From contig CATFLP010000047.1 in NCBI GenBank assembly GCA_949514915.1, positions 1-54,436 of the forward strand: DNA of 54,436 nucleotides, written 5' to 3'. Both the position numbers and the translations under genes were made by a program. The notes below the pieces were generated by a model. The model saw only the letters and a list, made by a program, of their open reading frames with translations. It had not been told where the DNA came from and did not search any database. The DNA comes from Methanobacteriota archaeon. GTDB lineage: Archaea > Thermoplasmatota > Poseidoniia > Poseidoniales > Poseidoniaceae. Positions 1-9,561 of this stretch are shown one piece after another. How positions within the stretch are numbered: the first letter of the stretch is position 1; each line of letters opens with the position of its first letter.

Positions 1-1
1 T

Positions 2-2044
2 GCTAAAGCAGTTGCTGACGAAGCCATGAATAAAAAAATAGGTTCTAAATTTTTCAAAAAACATTCAATTTCAGAACTCACTAAAAAGTCTGATTATTGG
101 CTTAATTCACAGGGAAGATTAATTATTCCAATGTACAAAGAAGAAGGCTCAGATAATTATGTTGAAATTAGTTGGGATGATGCATTTAATTTAATAGGGG
201 AAGAATTAAAATCATTAAAATCTCCCAATGAAGCGATATTTTATACTTCAGGTAGGACTAGTAATGAAGCAGCTTTTTTGTATCAATTATTTGTAAGGGC
301 ATTTGGGACGAATAATTTACCTGATTGTTCAAATATGTGTCATGAATCAAGTGGCAGGGGTTTATCAGAAACTATTGGAATCGGAAAAGGCACTGTAACT
401 TTAGATGATTTCGATAAAACATCTTTAGTGATTGTAATGGGACAAAACCCAGGTACAAATCATCCACGAATGCTTTCAGCACTGGAGTCAACGAAAAAGA
501 ATGGAGGGAAAATAATACATGTTAATCCTTTACCAGAGGCTGGCTTAGTCAGATTTAAACATCCTCAGGATTATATGAAATTATCATTTAAATCAACAAA
601 ACTTTCAGATTTACATTTGCCAGTAAAAATTAATGGAGATGTTGCATTAATGAAGGGAATAGGCAAATACTTACTTGAAAAGAAAAACAAGGGCTTACAC
701 CAATTTGATGATGATTTTATAAATAAAAAAACAAACAATTTTAATCAATATATTGAATCTTTAGAAAAAGAAGAGTGGGACTTAATTGTGAGTAGATCTG
801 GTTTAAGTAGGGAATTAATTGAAAGTGCAGGCGAAATGGTCTCGGAATCTGAATCGATAATTATTTGTTGGGCTATGGGATTAACTCAACATGTTAATGG
901 AGTAGATAATGTCAAAGAAACAGTGAATTTATTGCTATTAGGTGGACATTTTGGAAGAGAGGGTGCGGGTGTATGCCCTGTGAGGGGTCATTCAAATGTT
1001 CAGGGTGATCGTACAATGGGTATTTGGGAGAAGCCAAAGGAATCTTTCCTTAAAAAGTTGGAAGATAGATTTAATTTCAAAGCACCTTACAATCATGGGC
1101 ATGATACAGTTTCAGCAATAAAAGCAATGCATCAAGAAGAAATAAAGGTATTTTTAGGATTAGGAGGTAATTTTATTTCAGCAACTCCAGATACAGATTA
1201 TACTGCAAAAGCAATGAAAAACACAAATTTATCTATTCAAATTTCTACTAAATTAAACCGCTCTCATCTTATTACAGGAAAAAAATCATTAATTTTGCCA
1301 TGTTTAGGTAGGACAGAAAAAGACATAATTAACGGTATTGAACAAGTAGTGTCTGTTGAAAATTCAATGGGAGTTGTACATAGGTCAAAGGGTAATCTTA
1401 AACCAGCCTCAAAAAGCTTGAAAAGTGAACCAGATATAATTTCGAATATTGCCAAAAAATCAATATCACAACCAAATAATATTGATTGGGATTACTTAAA
1501 AATTAATTATGATCATATAAGGGATGCCATTGAGGATTGTATTGATGGTTTTGAGAATTATAATGAAAGATTGAGGGAGCCATCAGGTTTTAATTTACCA
1601 AATCCTCCTAAAGATACCCAGTCATTTTCTACAGAGGATGGAAATGCTAATTTTACTGTTACAAAAATTCCAGATAATTCAAATCCAGAAGGTTATCTTA
1701 CTATGATGACTATAAGAAGCCATGATCAATATAATACTACAATATATGGATTAGATGACAGATATAGAGGAATTAAAGGTAATAGGTATGTTGTATTGAT
1801 GAATGAACAAGATATCGAGGATTTAGGATTTAATGTTAATCAAAAAGTAAAAATTATTAGTGATTTAGATGGAGAAAATAGAGTTGTAAATGGTTTTAAG
1901 ATATTAAAATACGAGATTCCAAGAGGTTGTATCGCAACATATTTTCCAGAAGCAAATCCGTTAGTTCCAATTGGTCATGTTGCATTAAAATCTAATACTC
2001 CAGCGTCTAAAAGTATTCCTGTAAGATTAGAATTAATAAACTAA
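2..2044 (+). CDS. FdhF/YdeP-family molybdopterin oxidoreductase, 5'-truncated by the window
   Basis: ORF 26..2044. The frame is open to base 2 (AKAVADEAMNKK...), so the true start lies upstream. Family-like blocks: FYTSGRTSNEAAFLYQLFVRAFGTNNLPDCSNMCHESSG, GQNPGTNHPRMLS, VNPLPEAGLVRFKHPQ, C-terminal molybdopterin dinucleotide-binding type domain. Confidence 0.88.
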   Translation, partial: AKAVADEAMNKKIGSKFFKKHSISELTKKSDYWLNSQGRLIIPMYKEEGSDNYVEISWDDAFNLIGEELKSLKSPNEAIFYTSGRTSNEAAFLYQLFVRAFGTNNLPDCSNMCHESSGRGLSETIGIGKGTVTLDDFDKTSLVIVMGQNPGTNHPRMLSALESTKKNGGKIIHVNPLPEAGLVRFKHPQDYMKLSFKSTKLSDLHLPVKINGDVALMKGIGKYLLEKKNKGLHQFDDDFINKKTNNFNQYIESLEKEEWDLIVSRSGLSRELIESAGEMVSESESIIICWAMGLTQHVNGVDNVKETVNLLLLGGHFGREGAGVCPVRGHSNVQGDRTMGIWEKPKESFLKKLEDRFNFKAPYNHGHDTVSAIKAMHQEEIKVFLGLGGNFISATPDTDYTAKAMKNTNLSIQISTKLNRSHLITGKKSLILPCLGRTEKDIINGIEQVVSVENSMGVVHRSKGNLKPASKSLKSEPDIISNIAKKSISQPNNIDWDYLKINYDHIRDAIEDCIDGFENYNERLREPSGFNLPNPPKDTQSFSTEDGNANFTVTKIPDNSNPEGYLTMMTIRSHDQYNTTIYGLDDRYRGIKGNRYVVLMNEQDIEDLGFNVNQKVKIISDLDGENRVVNGFKILKYEIPRGCIATYFPEANPLVPIGHVALKSNTPASKSIPVRLELIN

Positions 2045-2096
2045 GAACTCTGAAATTTATGTAAGGATTTTTAAATGTCAGATGTGAGAGGTTAAC

Positions 2097-2489
2097 ATGT
2101 CAGAGATGGATTGCGATACTTGCCCTTCAACTTCACCTTTACAAGTTGTTATACCTGAAACTAAAGAAATTAGTTTAACTTTAACTCAAAAAGCAAAGAA
2201 TATGCTAATCGGAGTTATGGGTGAAGATTCTGATTCTGCATTACTTGTAGATGTTCTTTCAGGTGGTTGTTCTGGTTACAAATATGATTTGCAAATTATT
2301 GAACCCGTTGAGGGAGATGAGCATTTTGAATTTTTTGTTGATGGAATTCATGTTTATGTACCCAAAACTGCTTCAAGCCTTCTTGATGGTGTTGAAATTG
2401 ATTACGAAGAAAAGTTAATGGGTGGCGGTTTCAAATTAAATAATCCAAATGCATCTAAAAGTTGTGGATGTGGAGAAAGCTTCAGATAA
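2097..2489 (+). CDS. HesB/IscA/ErpA-type A-type Fe-S carrier protein
   Basis: SGGCSGYKYDL plus C-terminal CGCGESF: the three conserved Cys of A-type carriers. GAGAGG-like Shine-Dalgarno upstream. Confidence 0.88.
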   Translation: MSEMDCDTCPSTSPLQVVIPETKEISLTLTQKAKNMLIGVMGEDSDSALLVDVLSGGCSGYKYDLQIIEPVEGDEHFEFFVDGIHVYVPKTASSLLDGVEIDYEEKLMGGGFKLNNPNASKSCGCGESFR

Positions 2490-3593
2490 TTAAGTATCAA
2501 TTTCACTCAATTCTTTGGGTATTTTTGCAAATGGTGCATTGTTTTTTATTTTATTTCTTTCATCTGTATCTATGGGTGTAGGTCCATATTCTATAAATTT
2601 TATAAGGCCCTTTTCACGTAAGAAATAATATGTTCTTGGATTACAAGACTTGATTAGTTTTTCACTGAATTCATCGTGTATGGCTTTTCTTCTTCTTGTT
2701 GCGTGTCCGACTTCAACACCAATCCCTACTAAGGTTGCACTAAATAGGACAATTAGAATTGATAATGAGAACAAAATCAAATCACCCCCTTCCCTGAATA
2801 AGGCGGTAAGATCTCTAATCAAAAGGAAAACTAATCCTATTCCTACTAATGGTTCTAAAAGTTCACGAAAGAATCTTTCTATCGGTATTATTGCTGTCCC
2901 TGCAGGATCTGCAAATACAAATTCTGTATTGATTGCTGTCTTAATAACTCCTAAAATCGAAACTAAAATAAGATATGAAAAAGCAGAAATAAGAATAATA
3001 ATCCAATAATCAAACCCTCTAAATATCCAATGAACAATTAGCCATGCGAATAATCCAAGATAAACTGTCATCAACATTTTACTAAATGCAACAATATCTC
3101 CTCTTAATTCATCTTCATTATTCCTAGGCCTTGGAATGTGTATTAGTTGCCATTTTGAGATATGTTGAAATTGCATAATGATATATGCAAGTAATCCTTT
3201 ACGTATTAGAATATATTCTGCTAAAGAAAGCAATGGTAAAGCAAGTAAGAATAGAGGAGTTGCAAAAAGAAGAACTAATGGAGTGAAGAATAAACTAGGC
3301 AATAATATGAAATGAGGAGTTTTTAGGGGAAATAGGAAATCAGTCTCAATTAATTTCTGACGATCTTTTGGAATTCTTCTTCTTCTAGCCGCTTCATCTA
3401 ATTGATCTCTAAATTGAGTAAGAGAGTACCCTGCATTAACAACTAAACTAAGCAATCTTCTATATTCTTCGTGTTGATAAGAGCCACCAATATATCTTTT
3501 CCAAATAATCCTTATTGGTATTGCAGCTAATATTGGTATGAATAAAATGCCGATTGCCGAAAGGATTTGAACTAGGTCAATCTCACTATCCAT
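2490..3593 (-). CDS. Multi-pass membrane protein, unknown function
   Basis: Complete ORF with several hydrophobic segments and a charged central loop; no family recognised. Confidence 0.6.
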   Translation of the reverse strand: MDSEIDLVQILSAIGILFIPILAAIPIRIIWKRYIGGSYQHEEYRRLLSLVVNAGYSLTQFRDQLDEAARRRRIPKDRQKLIETDFLFPLKTPHFILLPSLFFTPLVLLFATPLFLLALPLLSLAEYILIRKGLLAYIIMQFQHISKWQLIHIPRPRNNEDELRGDIVAFSKMLMTVYLGLFAWLIVHWIFRGFDYWIIILISAFSYLILVSILGVIKTAINTEFVFADPAGTAIIPIERFFRELLEPLVGIGLVFLLIRDLTALFREGGDLILFSLSILIVLFSATLVGIGVEVGHATRRRKAIHDEFSEKLIKSCNPRTYYFLREKGLIKFIEYGPTPIDTDERNKIKNNAPFAKIPKELSEIDT

Positions 3594-3653
3594 GTTGCGG
3601 GTTATGGGTTAGTTCATTAAGGAAATAGGTAATTTAAATGATTATAATCGCTT

Positions 3654-3980
3654 TTATACCAAAACTTTACCTTTAAGGTTTTGAGATTTGACATATCCAA
3701 AAGTTTCCGAATCTGTACTTTCTAAGATATTTTTATTGTCACCTTTCATCCAATATCCCTTTTCAATGTCGATATCATCTATTCTTTTTACAATTAGATT
3801 TTTGCCAAATGGATTTTTGAAAAGTACAACATCGCCTACTTTTAACATTTCCAAGGCTTTTTTGCTATAATCTACCCACTTAAATTCACCATTTTTTATT
3901 GTTGGAGACATACTATCTCCTTCAATTGTGATTATTCTTAATTTTCCAGTAAAAAACTTCCAGATTTTTGAAAAAGCCAT
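3654..3980 (-). CDS. Nickel-type superoxide dismutase maturation protease-like S24/S26 signal peptidase
   Basis: EGDSMSPTIKNGE catalytic Ser motif and VVLFKNP...IVKRI...GYWMKGDN Lys region. Directly downstream of the NiSOD gene on the same strand. Confidence 0.82.
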   Translation of the reverse strand: MAFSKIWKFFTGKLRIITIEGDSMSPTIKNGEFKWVDYSKKALEMLKVGDVVLFKNPFGKNLIVKRIDDIDIEKGYWMKGDNKNILESTDSETFGYVKSQNLKGKVLV

Positions 3981-3988
3981 ATAATCAC

Positions 3989-4447
3989 TTAAGAGGCCCT
4001 AATCCAAGGAACTTCCTTACCTTTTGTAGCCCAAAATAGATTATGGATTTCTTCTATTGCATCCATTAATTCTTGAGCATGAATCACACTAACTTCTACT
4101 TTACATGCGCTGCATAACTTAGCAGCAGTCCAAAATATGTTGTGAATTTCTGGATTTGATTCTAAATGAACAGGTTTGAAATAATCAGTCCAAAGTACCA
4201 ATAATTCATCTTTACATTTTTGTGCTTCTTCTTCTTTTATTGAAGCATACCTGCTCATTGTGTTGATATATGATGCTGAACTGCAATCTGCATCACTTTC
4301 AGATAGATCCATCATTTTTTTTGTCATTGATTGTACAGCTTCTCCCGCAATTCTCGCACTTGCTGGGTCATAGACTCCACAAGGCCCATCACAGTGAGCA
4401 TCTGCCGTTTTTAGAACACTTTTTACTAACTTACTTATTCTTCGCAT
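3989..4447 (-). CDS. sodN: Nickel superoxide dismutase (NiSOD) precursor
   Basis: Nickel hook HCDGPCGVYDPASARI after a 17-aa leader (MRRISKLVKSVLKTADA), followed by a helical body (LVLWTDYFKPVHLESNPEIHNIFW). Confidence 0.92.
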   Translation of the reverse strand: MRRISKLVKSVLKTADAHCDGPCGVYDPASARIAGEAVQSMTKKMMDLSESDADCSSASYINTMSRYASIKEEEAQKCKDELLVLWTDYFKPVHLESNPEIHNIFWTAAKLCSACKVEVSVIHAQELMDAIEEIHNLFWATKGKEVPWIRAS

Positions 4448-4524
4448 AATTTGCCCAATCTAATCAACTTATTGAATATTATTATTGTACAAATGTTGAA
4501 GCAGTGGTTGAGATACGAGGTAAT

Positions 4525-5508
4525 ATGAATCATAGAATTGCGGTCACAGATGGCTTGGCAAAAGAAGCAATCTTGTATTTGAGAAAAGAAGAATATGTTG
4601 TAGATGAAGTAAGTTTTACTAAAGATGAAATAAATAAAGGTTCATTATTAGATTATGATGCAGTAATAATACGTAGTGCTACTAAATTAGATAAAAAAGC
4701 AATAGAGGCAAATTCTGGAGGCAAATTGAAAGTAATTTGTAGAGCAGGAGTTGGTGTAGATAATATCGATATTAATGCTGCAACAAATAATGGTATTATG
4801 GTTGTAAATGCTCCCTCATCAACAACTAAGAGTGTTGCAGAATTGACGCTTGGTCATCTTCTTTCCTGCACGAGGCATATTCCTAAAGGTGACAGAATGT
4901 TGAGAGATGGAATTTGGGCAAAAAAAGAATTAAGAGGTAGTGAACTTTTTGGTAAAAACTTAGGATTAATAGGTTATGGGAGAATTGCAAGAAATGTAAG
5001 TAATTTGGCTATTGCATTTGGTATGAATATCCATGCTTTTGATCCATATCTGCCCAATGAAATGTTTGGAGGAATTACTAAACATGAGACTATAGAAGAT
5101 TTATTTTCTAACTGTACCCATATTAGTGTACATTGTAATTTAACAGAAGACACAAGGAATTTAGTTGGTGAAAAATTGATAGATTTAATGCCAAAATTAG
5201 GTGCAGATGGATCAAATTGTGGCAGATACCTTGTAAGTTTATCAAGAGGGGGCATTGTAAATGAATCAGAATTATTTAATTGTTTAAATAATGGTAAATT
5301 AACTTGTGCAGGATTAGATGTTTTTGAAACAGAACCAGTACTAAAAAACAATCTTCTTAATTCTGATAATTTTATTGGCACCCCTCATATTGCTGCTTCT
5401 ACTGTAGAGGCTCAGATAAGGGTTGGTTTAGAATCTGCAAATCAAATAATAAATAGTTTGAATGGTGAGGTGCCTACTAATTTAATTAATAAAGAAATTT
5501 TAGATTAG
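4525..5508 (+). CDS. serA: D-3-phosphoglycerate dehydrogenase-type 2-hydroxyacid dehydrogenase
   Basis: [42 protein letters not shown]-binding [10 protein letters not shown], and [10 protein letters not shown]. The ORF opens at GTG 4504; ATG at 4525 is the more likely start. Confidence 0.88.
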   Translation: MNHRIAVTDGLAKEAILYLRKEEYVVDEVSFTKDEINKGSLLDYDAVIIRSATKLDKKAIEANSGGKLKVICRAGVGVDNIDINAATNNGIMVVNAPSSTTKSVAELTLGHLLSCTRHIPKGDRMLRDGIWAKKELRGSELFGKNLGLIGYGRIARNVSNLAIAFGMNIHAFDPYLPNEMFGGITKHETIEDLFSNCTHISVHCNLTEDTRNLVGEKLIDLMPKLGADGSNCGRYLVSLSRGGIVNESELFNCLNNGKLTCAGLDVFETEPVLKNNLLNSDNFIGTPHIAASTVEAQIRVGLESANQIINSLNGEVPTNLINKEILD

Positions 5509-6128
5509 TTTAGTTTTTTATCTACGATTTCTAATGTTTTGGCTAAATCTTTAACAATTCTATTTGAAATCTCTGAAACAGATTTTGAAATTTCGGGTTT
5601 ATCTAAACCAAGTAAGTTAATCTTAACATTTAGTAGGGCTCCATTTGAAGCAGCATGTGCTAAAAGAGCAGCTACAGCAACATCGGTAATTGCATTTGAA
5701 TTCCCTTTTTCTGCAAGTATAGGGAGAACTTCAAGTAAATCTGCAGCTTTTTTTGCAGTTTCTAAAGGTATTAATGCAGCATTAATTGTTGCATCTTCGA
5801 TTTCATTTGCTCTAATTCTTTTTTCTTCTTCTGAATTTTTTGGTAATTTCCAAGATTTCATTACATTTTCAAATGATTCAGCATCTTTGTTTGCTAGTTC
5901 TAAAGAATCATGAAATAATGGTATTGCAATTAATTGAATTTTTTCGGCATCTTCCCATCCATCTTTCCATTTTTCTTTACTTATTGTCAAATCACAAACC
6001 ATACAAGTTAGTGCTGCAGCATTTCCTAATGTTATTGCTGCAGCAGAACCACCTCCTGGTGTAGGTGAACTACTTGATAATGCAGTTTGGAATTCTTTTA
6101 CAGTCATTCTTGCATAATCTTCCATCAT
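5505..6128 (-). CDS. Cyclodeaminase/cyclohydrolase family protein (FTCD C-terminal domain type)
   Basis: TPGGGSAAAITLGNAAALTCMVCDLT is typical of formiminotransferase-cyclodeaminase cyclodeaminase domains. Adjacent to the formiminotransferase gene. Confidence 0.87.
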   Translation of the reverse strand: MMEDYARMTVKEFQTALSSSSPTPGGGSAAAITLGNAAALTCMVCDLTISKEKWKDGWEDAEKIQLIAIPLFHDSLELANKDAESFENVMKSWKLPKNSEEEKRIRANEIEDATINAALIPLETAKKAADLLEVLPILAEKGNSNAITDVAVAALLAHAASNGALLNVKINLLGLDKPEISKSVSEISNRIVKDLAKTLEIVDKKLN

Positions 6129-6137
6129 CTCATCTCC

Positions 6138-7166
6138 TTATTTTGCTGCCCATTCAATTATTCTTTTATTTTTATCAAATAAATCAAGTTTATTTAGCAT
6201 TAAACCATCAACCGCAGAATCAACTAATTCTTCTATAGATGCGCTATCGGGATTATTATGATAAAATTTTCCAGAATCAATTAATGCGTTCAGTGGAATT
6301 AATCCCACTAGTTCTCCAGCAGTCACTTCAAGATTTTGTTTTGCAGCTTCTTTTTTAATTTCTTCAATTATTGTGTGCATCCCTGTTTTGTTATAGTCAA
6401 GCAAATTCATTGAAACTTGTGCTGTCTTTTTGTCATACATCCATCCTGCTGCTTGAAGTTCGGGAAATTTCCCTTTCTTTCTTTTTGGCTTACCAAATTC
6501 ATCTAATATTTTATTTCCCTGATCATCTTTGATTAATACTCCACTAGTTCTTATTAATCCAGCAATTTTATTTGCTTCAGATTTATCATTTGTATTTAAA
6601 TTGACATTATAAGCAATTAATACGGAACGTGCTCCTGTAGCAGTGGCGCCAGATTTAGGTACAAATTTTTGTGGACCTTCATCTGGAATCCATTCATTTT
6701 CCATAATTTTTTGATTTAATCCTTCATATTCTCCTTTTCTAATATTTGGAAGTAGAATTCTTTCTGGAGATTTTGCAGCTTTTGCATATAAATATACAGG
6801 AATTTGCATTTCATTACCAATTTTCTTTGCAAATTCTTCTGCTAATGATACGCATTCATTCATTGTCGAGTTATTGATTGGAATGAAGGGTACAACGTCA
6901 ACAGCACCCATTCTTGCATGTTCGCCAGAATGTTTGGTCATGTCTATTAATTCAATTCCCTTTTTTGCACAATTTATTGCGGCTTCCAAAACACTTTTTG
7001 GTGAGCCTACAAATGTAATTACAGTTCTATTGAAATCTTCACTTGAATCTACATCTAGGAGAGTAACTCCCTTTACATGATTAATTGAGTTACAAATTTC
7101 TTCTATCGTTTCAATATTTTTCCCTTCACTGAAATTAGGGACACACTCAACTAATCCTTCGTTCAT
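6138..7166 (-). CDS. ftcD: Glutamate formimidoyltransferase
   Basis: LVECVPNFSEGKN, HSGEHARMGAVDVVPFIPI, ARSVLIAYNVNLNT, QVSMNLLDYNKT: formiminotransferase motifs. Confidence 0.9.
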   Translation of the reverse strand: MNEGLVECVPNFSEGKNIETIEEICNSINHVKGVTLLDVDSSEDFNRTVITFVGSPKSVLEAAINCAKKGIELIDMTKHSGEHARMGAVDVVPFIPINNSTMNECVSLAEEFAKKIGNEMQIPVYLYAKAAKSPERILLPNIRKGEYEGLNQKIMENEWIPDEGPQKFVPKSGATATGARSVLIAYNVNLNTNDKSEANKIAGLIRTSGVLIKDDQGNKILDEFGKPKRKKGKFPELQAAGWMYDKKTAQVSMNLLDYNKTGMHTIIEEIKKEAAKQNLEVTAGELVGLIPLNALIDSGKFYHNNPDSASIEELVDSAVDGLMLNKLDLFDKNKRIIEWAAK

Positions 7167-7203
7167 GTGCTATCCTTGTAAAAATAGTCTTTGAATTATT
7201 TGC

Positions 7204-8439
7204 TTACGCGTATAAGGAGTTTATTTTTTCATTTTCTGCATTCTTTCTCATTTTTTCAGTAATTTTTAATGCTGCAGTAAAATCTTTTGCTAGAACTTTT
7301 TCCCTCCGATCTCTAATCGCTTCCATTCCTGCTTCGACACACATAGCCTTAATGTCTGCTCCACTAAATCCTTCAGTTGCTGCAATGATGTTTTTTATGC
7401 TCAATTTAGAAGAGTTCATATTTTCTATATTTATTTTGAAAATTCCTTTACGTGCTTCTTCATTAGGTAGAGGTATTTCAATAATCCTGTCAAATCTGCC
7501 CGGTCTTAATAGTGCGTCATCTAGTATATCAGGTCTATTTGTAGCAGCAATGATTTTAACAGAATCTAGTGGGTTAAAACCATCTAATTCAGCTAATAGC
7601 TGCATTAATGTTCTTTGAACTTCTCTATCTCCACTTGTAGCTGTATCAAGTCTTTTGGCGCCAATTGCGTCTATTTCGTCAATAAATATTATTGCAGGTG
7701 CTTTTTCTTGTGCCAATGCAAATAATTCTCTAACCATACGCCCACCTTCTCCTATGTATTTTTGAGCTAACTCGCTACCCACAAGTTGAATGAATGTAGC
7801 ATCTGCATTTGCAGCTACAGCTTTTGCAATCATTGTTTTGCCGCAACCAGGTGGTCCTGTAAGAAGGACACCTTTAGGTGGTTTTATTCCTACCTTTGAA
7901 AATAATTCTGGCATTTGTAATGGAAGTTCAATCGCTTCTCTTAGTAATTTAATCTGTTCATCTAAGCCTCCGATTTCCTCAAATGTAATTGTTGGTTTAT
8001 CTCCAACTTCAGCACCCGTAACTAAAGGATCCCATCCATCTTGAAGAACATCAATTATTGCTAATGTATCTTGATTAAGAGTTACTCTTGCTCCTGGTTT
8101 AAGTTTATTTTCTGGAATTGCAGGGTTTACTGAAACTTTGAATACAGTACCATTACTGCTCCTTACTATTCCCGTTTTTTCAGAAATCATATCTTGCAAG
8201 TGTCCAATTATAAGAGGTGGGCTTCTAAGTGAATTTACTTCATCTTCTAGTCTATGTGCAATTTTCCTGATTCCATCAAGGTCTCTTTCTAATTGCATTT
8301 TTTCAGTTGTAAGCCGCTGAACATTTTCATGCAATTCTCTAAATTCTGTCTGTAATTTTATCATGTCATCTTCGGCTTTTCTTGTATTGTCATTACCGCC
8401 TGGCCGTAAAACATCCCCATCTGATGTCATAGTACTCAT
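7204..8439 (-). CDS. pan: Proteasome-activating nucleotidase (PAN), AAA+ ATPase
   Basis: N-terminal coiled coil, Walker A GPPGCGKT, Walker B IIFIDEIDAIG, SRH region ATNRPDILDDALLRPGRFDR, C-terminal HbYX motif LYA. Confidence 0.93.
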   Translation of the reverse strand: MSTMTSDGDVLRPGGNDNTRKAEDDMIKLQTEFRELHENVQRLTTEKMQLERDLDGIRKIAHRLEDEVNSLRSPPLIIGHLQDMISEKTGIVRSSNGTVFKVSVNPAIPENKLKPGARVTLNQDTLAIIDVLQDGWDPLVTGAEVGDKPTITFEEIGGLDEQIKLLREAIELPLQMPELFSKVGIKPPKGVLLTGPPGCGKTMIAKAVAANADATFIQLVGSELAQKYIGEGGRMVRELFALAQEKAPAIIFIDEIDAIGAKRLDTATSGDREVQRTLMQLLAELDGFNPLDSVKIIAATNRPDILDDALLRPGRFDRIIEIPLPNEEARKGIFKINIENMNSSKLSIKNIIAATEGFSGADIKAMCVEAGMEAIRDRREKVLAKDFTAALKITEKMRKNAENEKINSLYA

Positions 8440-8537
8440 GCTTTCCTTATCTTAACCTACTTCAACTTATTCACGTTTTTTTTGATAATTTGTTGTTTTT
8501 AAGGGATATAATCAAAAGCCCCTGATATTACAACTTC

Positions 8538-9011
8538 ATGAGAAGAATGGGTGATTGTGAACTTTGTGGGGCAATGAATGTTGGTACAAAGAGAGTATCA
8601 TATCATAAATCAAATATTGAAGCATGTGTAAGGTGTTGTGAAAAAATGAATTTATCTCCTTTGAGGACAAGAGAATCGATTCGAAGTAGGAGTGTTGGGA
8701 AAAAAAAGTCTAATTACAAGCCTAAATTAACTACCTCTAAATCACTTGTTGATAATTTTTCAAAGAAAATTAGTATGAGGCGCTCAGAAAAAAATTTGAG
8801 TAAAAATGATTTAGCAAAAAAGGCAAATGTGAGATTAATTGATATCCAAAATATTGAGTCTGGAAAAATCCTTGAAGATAAAGTTGTTCAAAAAATTGAA
8901 AAAGCATTAGAGATTAATTTATTTACAGATGAAACTGCTCCTGATGTTCGTAGAGTAAGAAATACTGGAGGAGGAGGAATGACTTTAGGTGATTATTTAA
9001 ATGAAAATTGA
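8538..9011 (+). CDS. Multiprotein bridging factor 1-type transcription factor (zinc ribbon + HTH)
   Basis: N-terminal CELCG...CVRCCEK zinc finger and C-terminal helix-turn-helix (MRRSEKNLSKNDLAKKANVRLIDIQNIESGKI). Confidence 0.82.
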   Translation: MRRMGDCELCGAMNVGTKRVSYHKSNIEACVRCCEKMNLSPLRTRESIRSRSVGKKKSNYKPKLTTSKSLVDNFSKKISMRRSEKNLSKNDLAKKANVRLIDIQNIESGKILEDKVVQKIEKALEINLFTDETAPDVRRVRNTGGGGMTLGDYLNEN

Positions 9012-9555
9012 TGAAAAAAGTCACAGAAATAATTGGATCGTGCCTGTGCATGCAATATATTTAGCACAGGACGACCGTAAGAAGAATACAGCTGTTAAAT
9101 TATCCAGAAAGAAGAAACTTAAATTACATTCAAATCTTCGAAATATTCCAAAAAAGGGAATCTTATTAGATCCCTTGTGTGGTAAGGTATTTGGCCCTGA
9201 AGATCATGAAATCTTAAAAAGAGGGAATCCATTAGTCGCATTAGATTGTAGCTGGAATCAAATTGAAACAAGTTTAGAAACAATTTCAAAGCGTAGTAAA
9301 TTATTACCTAGGACATTGCCATTGTTACTTGCTGCAAATCCTGTAAATTGGGGTAAACCAACAAAATTATGTACGGCAGAGGCTATTGCTGCAACATTAT
9401 ATTTGATGGGCGAAGTTAAACAGGCAGAAAATATTCTTTCATCATTTAATTGGGGGATGGAGTTCATCAAATTAAATAAAGATCCACTTGATGATTATGC
9501 AAATGCTAAATCTAGTTCAGAATTAGTAAAACTTCAATTTGATTACTTTGATTAG
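9001..9555 (+). CDS. tsr3: 16S rRNA aminocarboxypropyltransferase Tsr3 (former DUF367)
   Basis: LDPLCGKVFGPEDHE, ALDCSWNQIE, RTLPLLLAANPVNWGKPTKLCTAEAIAATLYLMG. Overlaps the end of the MBF1 gene. Confidence 0.9.
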   Translation: MKIDEKSHRNNWIVPVHAIYLAQDDRKKNTAVKLSRKKKLKLHSNLRNIPKKGILLDPLCGKVFGPEDHEILKRGNPLVALDCSWNQIETSLETISKRSKLLPRTLPLLLAANPVNWGKPTKLCTAEAIAATLYLMGEVKQAENILSSFNWGMEFIKLNKDPLDDYANAKSSSELVKLQFDYFD

Positions 9556-9561
9556 TAATTA

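Noticed and set aside
1264-1455. Short minus ORF inside the YdeP-like gene, and similar short antisense ORFs (2650, 3688, 4974, 5539, 6874, 7352, 7790, 10007, 21429, 24226, 26434, 39935, 47271, 48578 and others)
   Set aside because: All fully overlap recognised genes and have no domain signature or independent context.
2490-3593. TadC/FlaJ-like type II secretion membrane protein
   Set aside because: Topology is loosely similar, but no convincing T2SF motif and no adjacent secretion ATPase or pilin.
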